Assembly: GCA_016792625.1 (NCBI GenBank)
Contig: JAEUKK010000100.1
Location: 1 to 64,000, forward strand
Origin: Deltaproteobacteria bacterium
Lineage (GTDB): Bacteria > Myxococcota_A > UBA796 > UBA2385
Reading direction: 5' to 3'
Length of the DNA stretch: 64,000 nucleotides
The notes beneath the pieces were generated by a model, which saw nothing but the letters and a program-made list of their open reading frames with translations, was not told the DNA's origin and did not search any database. Position numbers and translations under genes: made by a program. The stretch's first letter is position 1; each line of letters opens with the position of its first letter. This document shows positions 36,792 to 45,815 of this stretch, piece after piece.

Positions 36792-37721
36792 TCAGCGCTG
36801 GGCGCGCATGGCGGTGGCGGTGCGGCGCAGGCCCTCCTCCATCTGGACGCGCGGCTGCCAGCCCAGGACGGCCGCGGCCCGGCGCACATCGGCGTGGGTG
36901 CGGGGCACGTCCCCGGGCTGATCGGGCAGGTGGTGGCGGAGGACCGGGCGCCCCACCGCCCGCTCAATGGCGTCGACCAGGGCGTCGAGGCGGATGGGCG
37001 CGCCGCTGCCGACGTTGAGGGTCTGAAAAGCGCCCGGGCGGTCGAGCGCGGCGAGGATGGCGTCGACCACGTCGTCGACGAAGGTGAAGTCGCGGAGCGC
37101 GCTGCCATCGCCGAAGATGGGCAGGGGCTGGCCTTGCAGCGCCGCTTGCAGGAACAGGGCGATGGCCATGCTCGGGCGCTGCCGCGGGCCGTAGACCGTG
37201 AAAAAGCGCAGGGCGTGGGTCTGCAGCCCCCAGTCGGCGTGGGCGGCGAAGCAGTAGAGCTCGCCCGCGCGCTTCGACGCAGCGTAGGGGCTGACCGGGC
37301 GGCCGGTGTCGTCGTTCTCGGTGAAGGCGTGCGCGTCTTCGCGACGGCCGTAGACGCTGCTGCTGCTCGCGAACACGAGGGGGAGCGGGCGCCGCCGCAT
37401 ACGGTCGAGCAGGGTGAGGGTGCCCCGCACGTTGACGTCTTCGTAGAGCAGCGGGCTGGCCAAGCTCTCGCGTACGCCGGCCCGCGCGGCGAGGTGGACC
37501 ACGGCGTCGGCGCCCTCGAGCGCGGCGTCGACCGCACGGCCATCGCGCAGGTCACCCTCGACCAGCCGGAGCCTCAGCCCCTCGAGGTTTCCGCGCTTCA
37601 TCTCGGGCGCGTAGGCGTCGTCAAAGCTGTCCAGCACGGTGACCTCGTCACCGCGGCGCAGCAGCGCCCGGCAGAGGTGCCCACCGATGAAGCCCGCGCC
37701 GCCCGTGACCAGCACCTGCAT
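36792..37721 (-). CDS. NAD-dependent sugar-nucleotide epimerase
   Basis: The 309-residue extended SDR has the Rossmann motif VLVTGGAGFIGGHL, VVHLAARAGVRES, the catalytic SSSSVYG and YAASK, and RFFTVYGPRQRP, which is common in UDP-glucuronate 4-epimerases and relatives. NVGSGAPIRLD and a Pro-rich end follow. The exact substrate is uncertain. The ATG at 37721 follows a GAGG site; a GTG lies two codons before. It is 21 bases after the metal-less amidohydrolase gene. Confidence 0.88.
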   Translation of the reverse strand: MQVLVTGGAGFIGGHLCRALLRRGDEVTVLDSFDDAYAPEMKRGNLEGLRLRLVEGDLRDGRAVDAALEGADAVVHLAARAGVRESLASPLLYEDVNVRGTLTLLDRMRRRPLPLVFASSSSVYGRREDAHAFTENDDTGRPVSPYAASKRAGELYCFAAHADWGLQTHALRFFTVYGPRQRPSMAIALFLQAALQGQPLPIFGDGSALRDFTFVDDVVDAILAALDRPGAFQTLNVGSGAPIRLDALVDAIERAVGRPVLRHHLPDQPGDVPRTHADVRRAAAVLGWQPRVQMEEGLRRTATAMRAQR

Positions 37722-37742
37722 CCACACCTCGCGCGCGGCGCC

Positions 37743-39051
37743 TTAGCGCGTGGGGGCCCGCAGCGGGCTCAGCTCACGGTACTCGTCGAAGAGGCGCGTC
37801 TGGACGCTGCTCATGCTCGCCCGCCGCCCGCCGTACCACACGGCCTTCACCGCGCTGCGGGGCTGGAGCGGGTCACCAGAGGCGCGCACAAAGGTGGCCA
37901 CCGCGCCCGGCTCGAGCCGCCCCAGGCCGGGCAAGCCCAGCACCTCGGGCCCGCCGGCGCAGAGCGCGTGCCGGGCGGCGGGCGCGGGCAGGCCATGCGC
38001 GGTGAGCACGCCGACGTCGACCCGCAGGTTGCGGGAGAAGTGCGCCGCCCCGCTGGCGAAGGCGAGCTGCACCCCCGCGGCGTGGAGCTGCGCCGCGTTG
38101 TCGTAGCGGGCGTGGAGGCGCTGCCAGCCGTCGGGTTGGGCGAGCACCGGGCTCAGGATCACGGGCATCGCCGCGTCGGCGAGGGCCTTGGCGAGCAAGT
38201 GGGCCTCTGCGCCACCGATCAGCGCGGCGTCCAGGTCCCACTCGGCGCACAGGCCGAGCGCGCGCTCGATGTCATCGGCCCGCTCAGCGGCGATTAAGAC
38301 CTTGATCTGGCGGGCCCGCGCCGCGCCGAGCAGGCGATCCTCGGGGGGAGGCGGCGGGCCCGGCGGCCCGCCGGGGAAGGGCGCGCGGCGGCTGGGCGGA
38401 GGGGGCACGGTCGGCGGCGCGGGCGCCTTCTCCAACGCGGCCCGGAGCTCGCGCAGCGCGCTCACCCGGCTGCCGCCCGCGCCACCCTGGCCGAGCCGGA
38501 TCAGCAGCGCGGCCGGCGCCTTGAGCTGGGCTTCCCCGAGGCTGCGGCCCGCCGTCTGCATCGCCGCGGCCTGCCCGGCGACCAGCCCGCCGCCTTGGGG
38601 GAGGGCGAGCACGCCGGTGACCCCGCCGCGCCGAGTCACCGGAATGACGTCAGACAGCGGATTGTAGCCGTCGATGGCCCGGGCGTCAGCGGTGAGCGCG
38701 CCGCTGTCGCGGTCGTCGCGGCTCGCGCTGTCTTGGTCGATGCCGACCATGCCCACGCTGCAGCCCGCATCGAAGACGCCGGGAAATAACCAATCGCCGC
38801 CCAGGTCTTCGCCTTCTTCACAGTGCGGGCCGACCGCGGTGATGCGGCCGTCCTCGACCACGAGGCCGCCGCGGTGGACCCGGCCGTCGGGCAGCACCAG
38901 GTTGGCGTTGCGCAGCCGCACCGCGTGGGGCGCCTCGTCGAGCAGGCCGCCCAGGGCCTGGGGGCCGCCCGAGGGGGGCGCGGCGCCGGCGACCACAGGC
39001 AGGCAGAGGCCCGCGGCGAGGCCGCCGAGCAGGGCGCGCCGGCTGAGCTGC

Positions 39052-39065
<14 letters not shown>
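37743..39065 (-). CDS. Amidohydrolase-fold protein without metal ligands
   Basis: The 440-residue product has a Tat-like N-terminus (LSRRALLGGLAAGLCLPVV) and the beta-sandwich entry of amidohydrolases (LVLPDGRVHRGGLVVEDGRI). Where active relatives have H-x-H, this protein reads FPGVFDAGCSVG. The later segment RNLRVDVGVLTAHGLPAPA holds no obvious metal aspartate. A Pro-rich insertion lies near 240-265. It overlaps the stop of an active-looking amidohydrolase by 14 bases. It is probably a non-catalytic partner subunit, exported with it. Confidence 0.7.
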
Positions 39066-40293
<1,228 letters not shown>

Positions 40294-40307
40294 CCTCACC
40301 CCCTGGC

Positions 40308-40796
40308 TCAGCCCGCGGCGATGCGCGCGGCCGCTGCGCGCGCGTCGGCCCAGACCGCGCCCCGGGCTCGTACCACACCGTCCGCGTCGAGGACGAGCAC
40401 CAGCGGCAAGGCGTCGAGGGCGAGGGCGTCGAGCAGCGCCGCTGTCGGCCCCTGCACCGGCGCGCCCGGCAGGCCGAGCGCCCGGGCCTGGCGCTGGGCT
40501 AGATCGGCGTCGTCGCTGAGGTTGACGTGCAGTAGACGAATCTCGGCGGGCAGGGGCGCGGCGCTGGCCTCGGCCGCGAGTGATCGGCAGGGCCGGCAGT
40601 CGCTGGACCACACGACGATCACCGCCGGACCGCCCGCCCAAGGGGAAGCGGGGCCGGCGGTGGTCGGCAGGGGAGGGAGGGCCTCGCCGAGCTGGGCGCC
40701 CACCGGCGGTCGGGCGCAGCCGGGCCCCAGGCCCGCGGGCAGCGCCGCGGCCAAGACCAAGGCGCAGGTCAGCGGAGCGCGGCGCGGGGCGGGCAT
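40308..40796 (-). CDS. Thioredoxin-like lipoprotein
   Basis: The 162-residue product has a lipobox (LGPGCAR) after a short hydrophobic stretch and a thioredoxin fold with the redox motif SSDCRPCRSLAAE. The cis-Pro region is DALPLVLVLDADG. It probably reduces or isomerises disulphides in the periplasm, perhaps serving the exported amidohydrolases encoded downstream. It is divergent from pyrD, 73 bases away. Confidence 0.8.
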   Translation of the reverse strand: MPAPRRAPLTCALVLAAALPAGLGPGCARPPVGAQLGEALPPLPTTAGPASPWAGGPAVIVVWSSDCRPCRSLAAEASAAPLPAEIRLLHVNLSDDADLAQRQARALGLPGAPVQGPTAALLDALALDALPLVLVLDADGVVRARGAVWADARAAAARIAAG

Positions 40797-40869
40797 CCGG
40801 ACCTCCAGGGCGGCGCTCAGGTTAGCCCGGCGCTCCCGGCCGCGCCCCGCGGCGGCGCTGGAGGTGGCC

Positions 40870-41922
40870 GTGCTGCTCGATCTCGCCTGGGCGCTCAGCC
40901 GCCCGTTGATCTTCCGCCTCGACGCTGAAGAGGCGCACCGGGCGGTGATGGCCCGCGCGGCGGCGGTCGGGCCGGCCGGCCTCGGCTTGTTGCGGGCGCT
41001 GGCGGGGGCGCCGGCGGGCCCGCCGCTGCGCGTCGCGGGCGTCCAGCTGCGGGGGCCGGTGGGCCTCGCGGCTGGTCTCGACAAAGACGGCGAGGCGATC
41101 CCGGTCTGGGACGCGCTCGGCTTTGGGTTCATGGAGGTCGGCACGGTCACGCCGCGGCCCCAGGCGGGGAACCCGCAGCCGCGGCTCTTCCGCTTGGTCG
41201 ACGAACGCGCGATCATCAACCGGATGGGCTTCAACAACCACGGCCTGCCCGCGCTGGTCCCTCGCCTGCGCGCCTTGCGCGAGCAGGGGCGCTGGCCCGC
41301 GGCGCCGGTGGGCGCGAACATCGGGAAGAACAAAGACACCCCCAACGACGAGGCCGAGGCTGACTACGTGGCCTGCGCGGCGGCGCTGCGTGGGCTGGCC
41401 GACTGGTTCACGGTGAACGTCAGCTCGCCGAACACGCCGGGCCTGCGCGCGCTGCAGGAGCCCGGCCGCCTCGGCGCGTTGCTCGAACGCACGGTCGCCG
41501 CGGCGCGCGACACCCCGGTCCTGCTCAAGCTCGCGCCTGATCTCGAGCCCGACGCCCTCGCCGAGGCGGTCGGCGTCGCGGTGCGCGCCGGCTGCGCCGG
41601 GGTGGTGGCCACCAACACCACGCTGAGCCGGCCGGGCGAGACCGCGCGCTGCCCCGAGGCCGGCGGCCTCTCAGGCGCGCCGCTCTGGCCGCTCGCCTTC
41701 GAGCGCATCGGCCAGGCCGTCGACGCCGCGGCGGGCCGGGTGCCGGTCATCGGCGTGGGCGGCGTGTCCAGCGCGGCCCAGGCGCGGGCGCTGCTCGAGC
41801 GCGGCTGCGCGGCGGTGCAGGTCTACACGGGCTTCATCTACGAGGGGCCCGGCTTGCCCGGGCGCCTCCACCGGGCGCTGCAGAGCGGCGAGCAGGCGCG
41901 GATTGAAAAACGCGGCGATTGA
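40870..41922 (+). CDS. pyrD: Dihydroorotate dehydrogenase (quinone), class 2
   Basis: The 350-residue flavoenzyme oxidises dihydroorotate and passes electrons to quinone at the inner membrane. It has the N-terminal amphipathic region (LIFRLDAEEAHRAVM), VGLAAGLDKDGEAIP, NRMGFNNHG, the class 2 catalytic Ser in VNVSSPNTPGL, TNTT and the phosphate site GVGGVSSA. The GTG at 40870 is chosen because GGAGG lies 5 bases before it; a GTG at 40864 is in frame. Confidence 0.94.
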   Translation: MLLDLAWALSRPLIFRLDAEEAHRAVMARAAAVGPAGLGLLRALAGAPAGPPLRVAGVQLRGPVGLAAGLDKDGEAIPVWDALGFGFMEVGTVTPRPQAGNPQPRLFRLVDERAIINRMGFNNHGLPALVPRLRALREQGRWPAAPVGANIGKNKDTPNDEAEADYVACAAALRGLADWFTVNVSSPNTPGLRALQEPGRLGALLERTVAAARDTPVLLKLAPDLEPDALAEAVGVAVRAGCAGVVATNTTLSRPGETARCPEAGGLSGAPLWPLAFERIGQAVDAAAGRVPVIGVGGVSSAAQARALLERGCAAVQVYTGFIYEGPGLPGRLHRALQSGEQARIEKRGD

Positions 41923-42142
41923 ACAGGCTCGTCGCCTGGTGGAGAGAAATTCGGGCGTGATGACCTTGCGCGCCGGCGAGGAGAGAATAGAAAGGCGGCG
42001 CTGCGGCGGCGCGTTGCGCCGACGGGGTCCGATAGCGCCTCGCAACTTGGTTGCATTGGGTGATGTCGGTGGGGCATAGGTTGGGTCGCTCCCCTCCCGC
42101 GCCCTTGAAATGGTGGCCCTGCACGCAGGGATCGGTGCTCTT

Positions 42143-42218
42143 GCGGGAGTAGCTCAGTTGGTAGAGCACGAGCTTGCCATGCTCGTGGTCGCGGGTTCGA
42201 GTCCCGTCTCCCGCTCCA
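42143..42218 (+). tRNA. tRNA-Gly(GCC), copy 1
   Basis: The gene has perfectly paired acceptor arms GCGGGAG and CTCCCGC, anticodon loop TTGCCAT (GCC), T arm GCGGG-TTCGAGT-CCCGT, and an encoded CCA end. Confidence 0.96.
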
Positions 42219-42237
42219 TTTGTCACCGATCCCCCAT

Positions 42238-42313
42238 GCGGGAGTAGCTCAGTTGGTAGAGCACGAGCTTGCCATGCTCGTGGTCGCGGGTTCGAGTCCC
42301 GTCTCCCGCTCCA
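42238..42313 (+). tRNA. tRNA-Gly(GCC), copy 2
   Basis: The 76 bases, including the CCA end, are identical to copy 1 and begin 19 bases after it. The pair forms a tandem duplication on one transcript, followed by a hairpin. Confidence 0.96.
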
Positions 42314-42320
42314 CCTCACT

Positions 42321-42353
42321 CCGCCGGTCCCTTGGGCCGGCGGTGTTGTTTTT
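42321..42353 (+). terminator. Rho-independent terminator after tRNA-Gly pair
   Basis: Arms CCGCCGG and CCGGCGG enclose a 9-base loop and are followed by TGTTGTTTTT. Confidence 0.8.
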
Positions 42354-42525
42354 GCACGTCGCGCCTGCGGCGCAAATCTGGCGTGCACCACCGAGGTGGG
42401 CTTGGCAGGCGGGGCTGCGGTCGGCGGGGCGCCGGTGCGAACCGCGCCCGAGGCGCCGGTGGTCATCAGCCGTCGGCGCGGCGCGGCTTCGAGGCCACGG
42501 CGTCGAGAGCTGCGGCGTCGGGCGC

Positions 42526-43764
42526 TTAGAAGAGGCAGCTCGCCGAGGCGCTGACCGCGATCGCGTAGTCTGACACGCCGCTGTTGTTCAGGATGTGCAG
42601 CACGTTCGTGTCGAGAGAGGTGACCGGCACGTCAATGCAGCTCTCGGTCGCGGCGTAGCTGACCCGCACCACGGTGGACTCGCCGGGGCTCAGCGTAAAA
42701 CCGCTGCCGCTGACCGACAGCGTCCCGCAGGTCGCGATGAAGTCGTTGTTCACGTAGATGGTGGAGATGTCGAGGTCTTCGTCGCCGACGTTGCGAAGCT
42801 CGACGTTCTCGCTGCGGTTGCAGGAGATGAGCTCGCGGATGGTCAGCGTCGTCGGCGTATCGTTGGTGGTGACCTCGAGGATCGGCGCGCAGATGGTGCA
42901 GGAGGGCTCGGACGCCGTTCCCGAGACGGCGATCTCTTCGTAGTGCTCGGCGCCTGCGCCGTCTTCGAAGGTGAGCGACACCGTGCCGCTGCGGCTGCCG
43001 GCCGAGCCTGGGGCCCAGCTCAGGCTGATGTTGCGGCTGGAGCCCGGGCTGAACACCTGCGGCAGGGTGATCTCGGCGCCGCGGCGGTAGGAGAATTCGG
43101 ACGGCGAGCCGCTCACGCTGGTCAGCAGCATGTCCTCGGTGGCGTTGTTGGTGATGCGCGCGTCGGCGTACACCAAGCCGCCCACCTCGACCGACGGGAA
43201 GCTGACGCTGCTCGGGCTGACCGCGATGGGATCGCTGCCGCCGCCATCACCGCCGCCGTCGCCCCCACCGTCGGCACCGTCGCTCGCGCCATCACTGGCG
43301 CCATCCCCACCGTCGCCGCCCGCGGAGGCGCCGCGGCCGCGGATCGGGACCTCGTAGGGCTCGGTGAGGGTGGCCACGTCGAGCGCCAGCGCCGCGAAGA
43401 CCTGCGCGTCGGTGGTCGGGGTGAAGCCCACCTCGACGATGACCTCACCGCCGCTCTGCAGCTCAAGCGGGAGGGCGGTGGTGGACTCGACCGTAAACGC
43501 GGCGTCGCCGTCGAGCTGGGCGCGGCGCACGACCACGCCCTCGTCGCCGGTGTTCTTGAGCACCACGGCCTTGACCGAGGTCTCGTTGAGAGCGACCTCG
43601 CCGAAGGTCAGCTCGCCTGGCTCGATGCGCAGGTCGCCGATGACGACGGCGTCGCCGTCCGTCTCGGTGCCGGTTGGGCCGGAGTCTTTGAGCGTCAGCG
43701 GACCGAGGCCGCAGCCGACGGAGAGGACAAGGACCAAGGTGGCGGGGCGAAGTGGGCTGCGCAT
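42526..43764 (-). CDS. Lipoprotein with Ig-like (choice-of-anchor) domains
   Basis: The 412-residue protein has a lipobox (LSVGCGL). Two immunoglobulin-like ASH/choice-of-anchor domains follow: DLRIEPGELTFGEVALNETS, and ISPSSVSFPSVEVGG-like DPIAVSPSSVSFPSVEVGG. They are joined by a Gly/Asp/Ser-rich low-complexity linker (about 155-185). A third domain has paired cysteines and ends ASASCLF. Such lipoproteins are abundant in Myxococcota surfaces; function unknown. The ATG at 43764 begins the lipoprotein signal. It follows cglE on the same strand. Confidence 0.7.
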   Translation of the reverse strand: MRSPLRPATLVLVLSVGCGLGPLTLKDSGPTGTETDGDAVVIGDLRIEPGELTFGEVALNETSVKAVVLKNTGDEGVVVRRAQLDGDAAFTVESTTALPLELQSGGEVIVEVGFTPTTDAQVFAALALDVATLTEPYEVPIRGRGASAGGDGGDGASDGASDGADGGGDGGGDGGGSDPIAVSPSSVSFPSVEVGGLVYADARITNNATEDMLLTSVSGSPSEFSYRRGAEITLPQVFSPGSSRNISLSWAPGSAGSRSGTVSLTFEDGAGAEHYEEIAVSGTASEPSCTICAPILEVTTNDTPTTLTIRELISCNRSENVELRNVGDEDLDISTIYVNNDFIATCGTLSVSGSGFTLSPGESTVVRVSYAATESCIDVPVTSLDTNVLHILNNSGVSDYAIAVSASASCLF

Positions 43765-43885
43765 GTGCACTCCGGAGGGGCGGCCAAACGTAGCAGATGC
43801 CCTCGCGGTGCGCGCGGCCCGCCGAGGGCGCGGTGGCCCTGCGCGACGCGCGCCCTCCGGCGGCGGCCCGCCGCGACGACCTGGC

Positions 43886-44596
43886 TCAGAAGGTGTACTT
43901 GAGGAAGCCGGTGGTGTTCGCGCCGAGGTCGAAGCCGACCGCGTAGAACACATCCGCCTCGATGCCGACCGAGAAGTGCGACAGCTTCGTGTAGTACTCA
44001 ATCGTCGGACCGCCGATGCCCATGGGGTGCGGGGTGCCGTGGTAGCCGGGATCGGAGATGCCCCAGGTCTTGCCCAGCACTTCGTCGGCGTAGTACCCAT
44101 CCTCCATCAGGAGGGGGGAGAAGCCGATGCCGCCGCCGGCGCGGATGCCGAGGCCGATCCGCCGCGAGGGGTAGAAGCTGTACTCGAAGACCGCGGTGAA
44201 GGCGTAGGTGCGCAGGTCGCCTTGCACGAAGGGCCCGCCGACCGCCGCCTGCTCTTCGTAGGACTGGCCGTTGTGGATGCCCTGGTTGAAGCCAACCTCC
44301 CAAGCGGCGGACTGGCGTTCTTGGTCGAGGAAGTCCTGCCCGACGCTCAAGGCGACCATGGTGCCGGGGTTGACCACGCCAGCGAACTGGCCCAGGTAGA
44401 GCGCGCCGCCCACGTTCGACTTCGCGTAGAAGCCGCGGACGATCTCGCGGACCTCGGGGCGCTTGCGCTCGCGGGCCGGCGCCTTCTTCTCGGTCTCTTC
44501 GCCGTCCAGGTCGTTGTAGTCATCCTGCGCCCAGGCTGGCTGCGAGCCGATAGCGAAGAGGAGGGCGGCGCTGAGCAGGGAGGGGATGGCCTTCAT
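43886..44596 (-). CDS. cglE: Adventurous gliding motility protein CglE homologue
   Basis: The 236-residue outer-membrane barrel protein has a signal peptide (ending AWAQ), an acidic then basic linker and conserved blocks that I recognise from CglE: VREIVRGFYAKSNVGGA, LSVGQDFLDQE, TYAFTAVFEYSFYPSRRIG, GYHGTPHPMG and the end TKLSHFSVGIE followed by GFLKYTF. CglE is needed for gliding in Myxococcus xanthus and can be exchanged between cells. It lies about 31 kb from the glt-type cluster and directly downstream of a Ton operon and a lipoprotein on the same strand. The name is from memory of the family, so it needs a search. Confidence 0.82.
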   Translation of the reverse strand: MKAIPSLLSAALLFAIGSQPAWAQDDYNDLDGEETEKKAPARERKRPEVREIVRGFYAKSNVGGALYLGQFAGVVNPGTMVALSVGQDFLDQERQSAAWEVGFNQGIHNGQSYEEQAAVGGPFVQGDLRTYAFTAVFEYSFYPSRRIGLGIRAGGGIGFSPLLMEDGYYADEVLGKTWGISDPGYHGTPHPMGIGGPTIEYYTKLSHFSVGIEADVFYAVGFDLGANTTGFLKYTF

Positions 44597-44891
44597 GGGG
44601 TGCCTTTCTCGTGCAAGGGGGCCGTGAGGGGCCGCGGCGGCGAAGGGCGGGCGGCCATCGTCCGGTCCAGTTCAGGATCTCGGTGGCAGCCGCTTGGGCC
44701 CGGGGAGCATATCACGCGCGGCCGGATGTGAGCTGAAGGCGCAGGGCACGGGGCAGGGCGCCCCGCCCCTTGTCGAGAACGTCGTGTTGGAGGGCCACCC
44801 CGGTGCTTCGGGGCGCGGCGCTCGAGGTGCGGGGCGCCGAGGATGCGGCGGAGCAGGCCGGTGGGGCGTGGCGCGCCCGTCGGCCGCGCAG
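44597..44891. other. 295-bp gap upstream of cglE
   Basis: The gap holds no credible gene. Short plus-strand frames lack codon bias. It may carry a cglE promoter, which would separate cglE from the Ton operon; no clear boxes are seen. Confidence 0.35.
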
Positions 44892-45806
44892 CTACTCCAC
44901 CCGCACGTGCAGCTGGGTCCAGTGCATGCCGCCGCGCCGGTCCCGCACCACCACGACGAGCACGCCCTCGAAGCCGACCGTTTCCGGTGCGGTCCAGGCG
45001 CGGGCCGAGTCTGGGTAGAGCGAGATCGCCTGCTCGTAGCCACCGCCCTCGGCGTACCAGGTGAAGTAGGGCTCCTCGGTGCGCACCTCTTCTTCGCCCT
45101 CGGTGGTGACGTAGATGTATTCCTCGATGGTGTCGGGCGAGAGGATCGGCTCGATCTCGACCTCGGCGCCGGGCTTGACCACGAGGACCTCTGCATCGGG
45201 GTGGCGCAGGTCACCGTCGACGGCGAGGCCGATGAGCAGCGGGTTCTGGTTCGGGGTCGTCGCGCGGCTGACGGGCACGCGCTTGTAGACGAGCTCGAGG
45301 TCCTCCTCCCCCGCGTCGGGGCCGGTGCTCGCCGCGGACAGGTTGACCAAGGCGCTGACCCCCTCGCGGGCCTCCTGCTCGCTGAGGCCGTCCAGCGCGT
45401 TGATCGGCGCGACCCACCGCGGTGGCAAGAAGGGCTCCACACCGATCAGCCCCGCCTCCTGCGCGGCCTCGAGCGCCGCGGCGAGCTCCTCGGGCGTGGC
45501 GGTGGCGGGGTCGAGCTCGGCGAAGGCGTCCAGCGCGCTCGCATCGAGGCTGCAGCCGAAGTCGTCTGCCGCGGTGGGCAGGCAGGCGAACCAGATCTGC
45601 GCGTCGAGCTGCGCGCCGCTCGGCACGTAGACCAGCGAGGACAGGGCGGTCGCCTCGCCCGGCGCGATCTCGGCGGGCTCGGCCTGCACCCCGAGCACGC
45701 GCAGGCGGTCAAGCTGCCACGTCTGGCTGAGGTCGGCGGCCCCACAGCCCGAGGTGGTGAGGGCGAGCGCGAGCAGCGCGCGGAGCGGCGACGTGTGGCC
45801 GGCCAT
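44892..45806 (-). CDS. Lipoprotein of unknown function
   Basis: The 304-residue protein has a lipobox (TTSGCGAA) and an alternating beta-rich composition: RVLGVQAEPAEIAPGEATAL at the start, and an end VVVVRDRRGGMHWTQLHVRV. A Cys pair lies in WFACLPTAADDFGCS. It reads like a one-domain outer-membrane lipoprotein whose N-terminus resembles an Ig-like strand. The ATG at 45806 has GGAG 6 bases upstream. It begins 9 bases after the TonB-dependent receptor, so it may be that receptor's surface or periplasmic partner. Confidence 0.65.
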   Translation of the reverse strand: MAGHTSPLRALLALALTTSGCGAADLSQTWQLDRLRVLGVQAEPAEIAPGEATALSSLVYVPSGAQLDAQIWFACLPTAADDFGCSLDASALDAFAELDPATATPEELAAALEAAQEAGLIGVEPFLPPRWVAPINALDGLSEQEAREGVSALVNLSAASTGPDAGEEDLELVYKRVPVSRATTPNQNPLLIGLAVDGDLRHPDAEVLVVKPGAEVEIEPILSPDTIEEYIYVTTEGEEEVRTEEPYFTWYAEGGGYEQAISLYPDSARAWTAPETVGFEGVLVVVVRDRRGGMHWTQLHVRVE

Positions 45807-45815
45807 GTGCACTCC

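Noticed and set aside
43202..43330. Simple-sequence GCC/ACC tract as a CRISPR or regulatory repeat
   Set aside because: It is the coding DNA of a Gly/Asp/Ser linker inside a lipoprotein, with no spacer-repeat structure.
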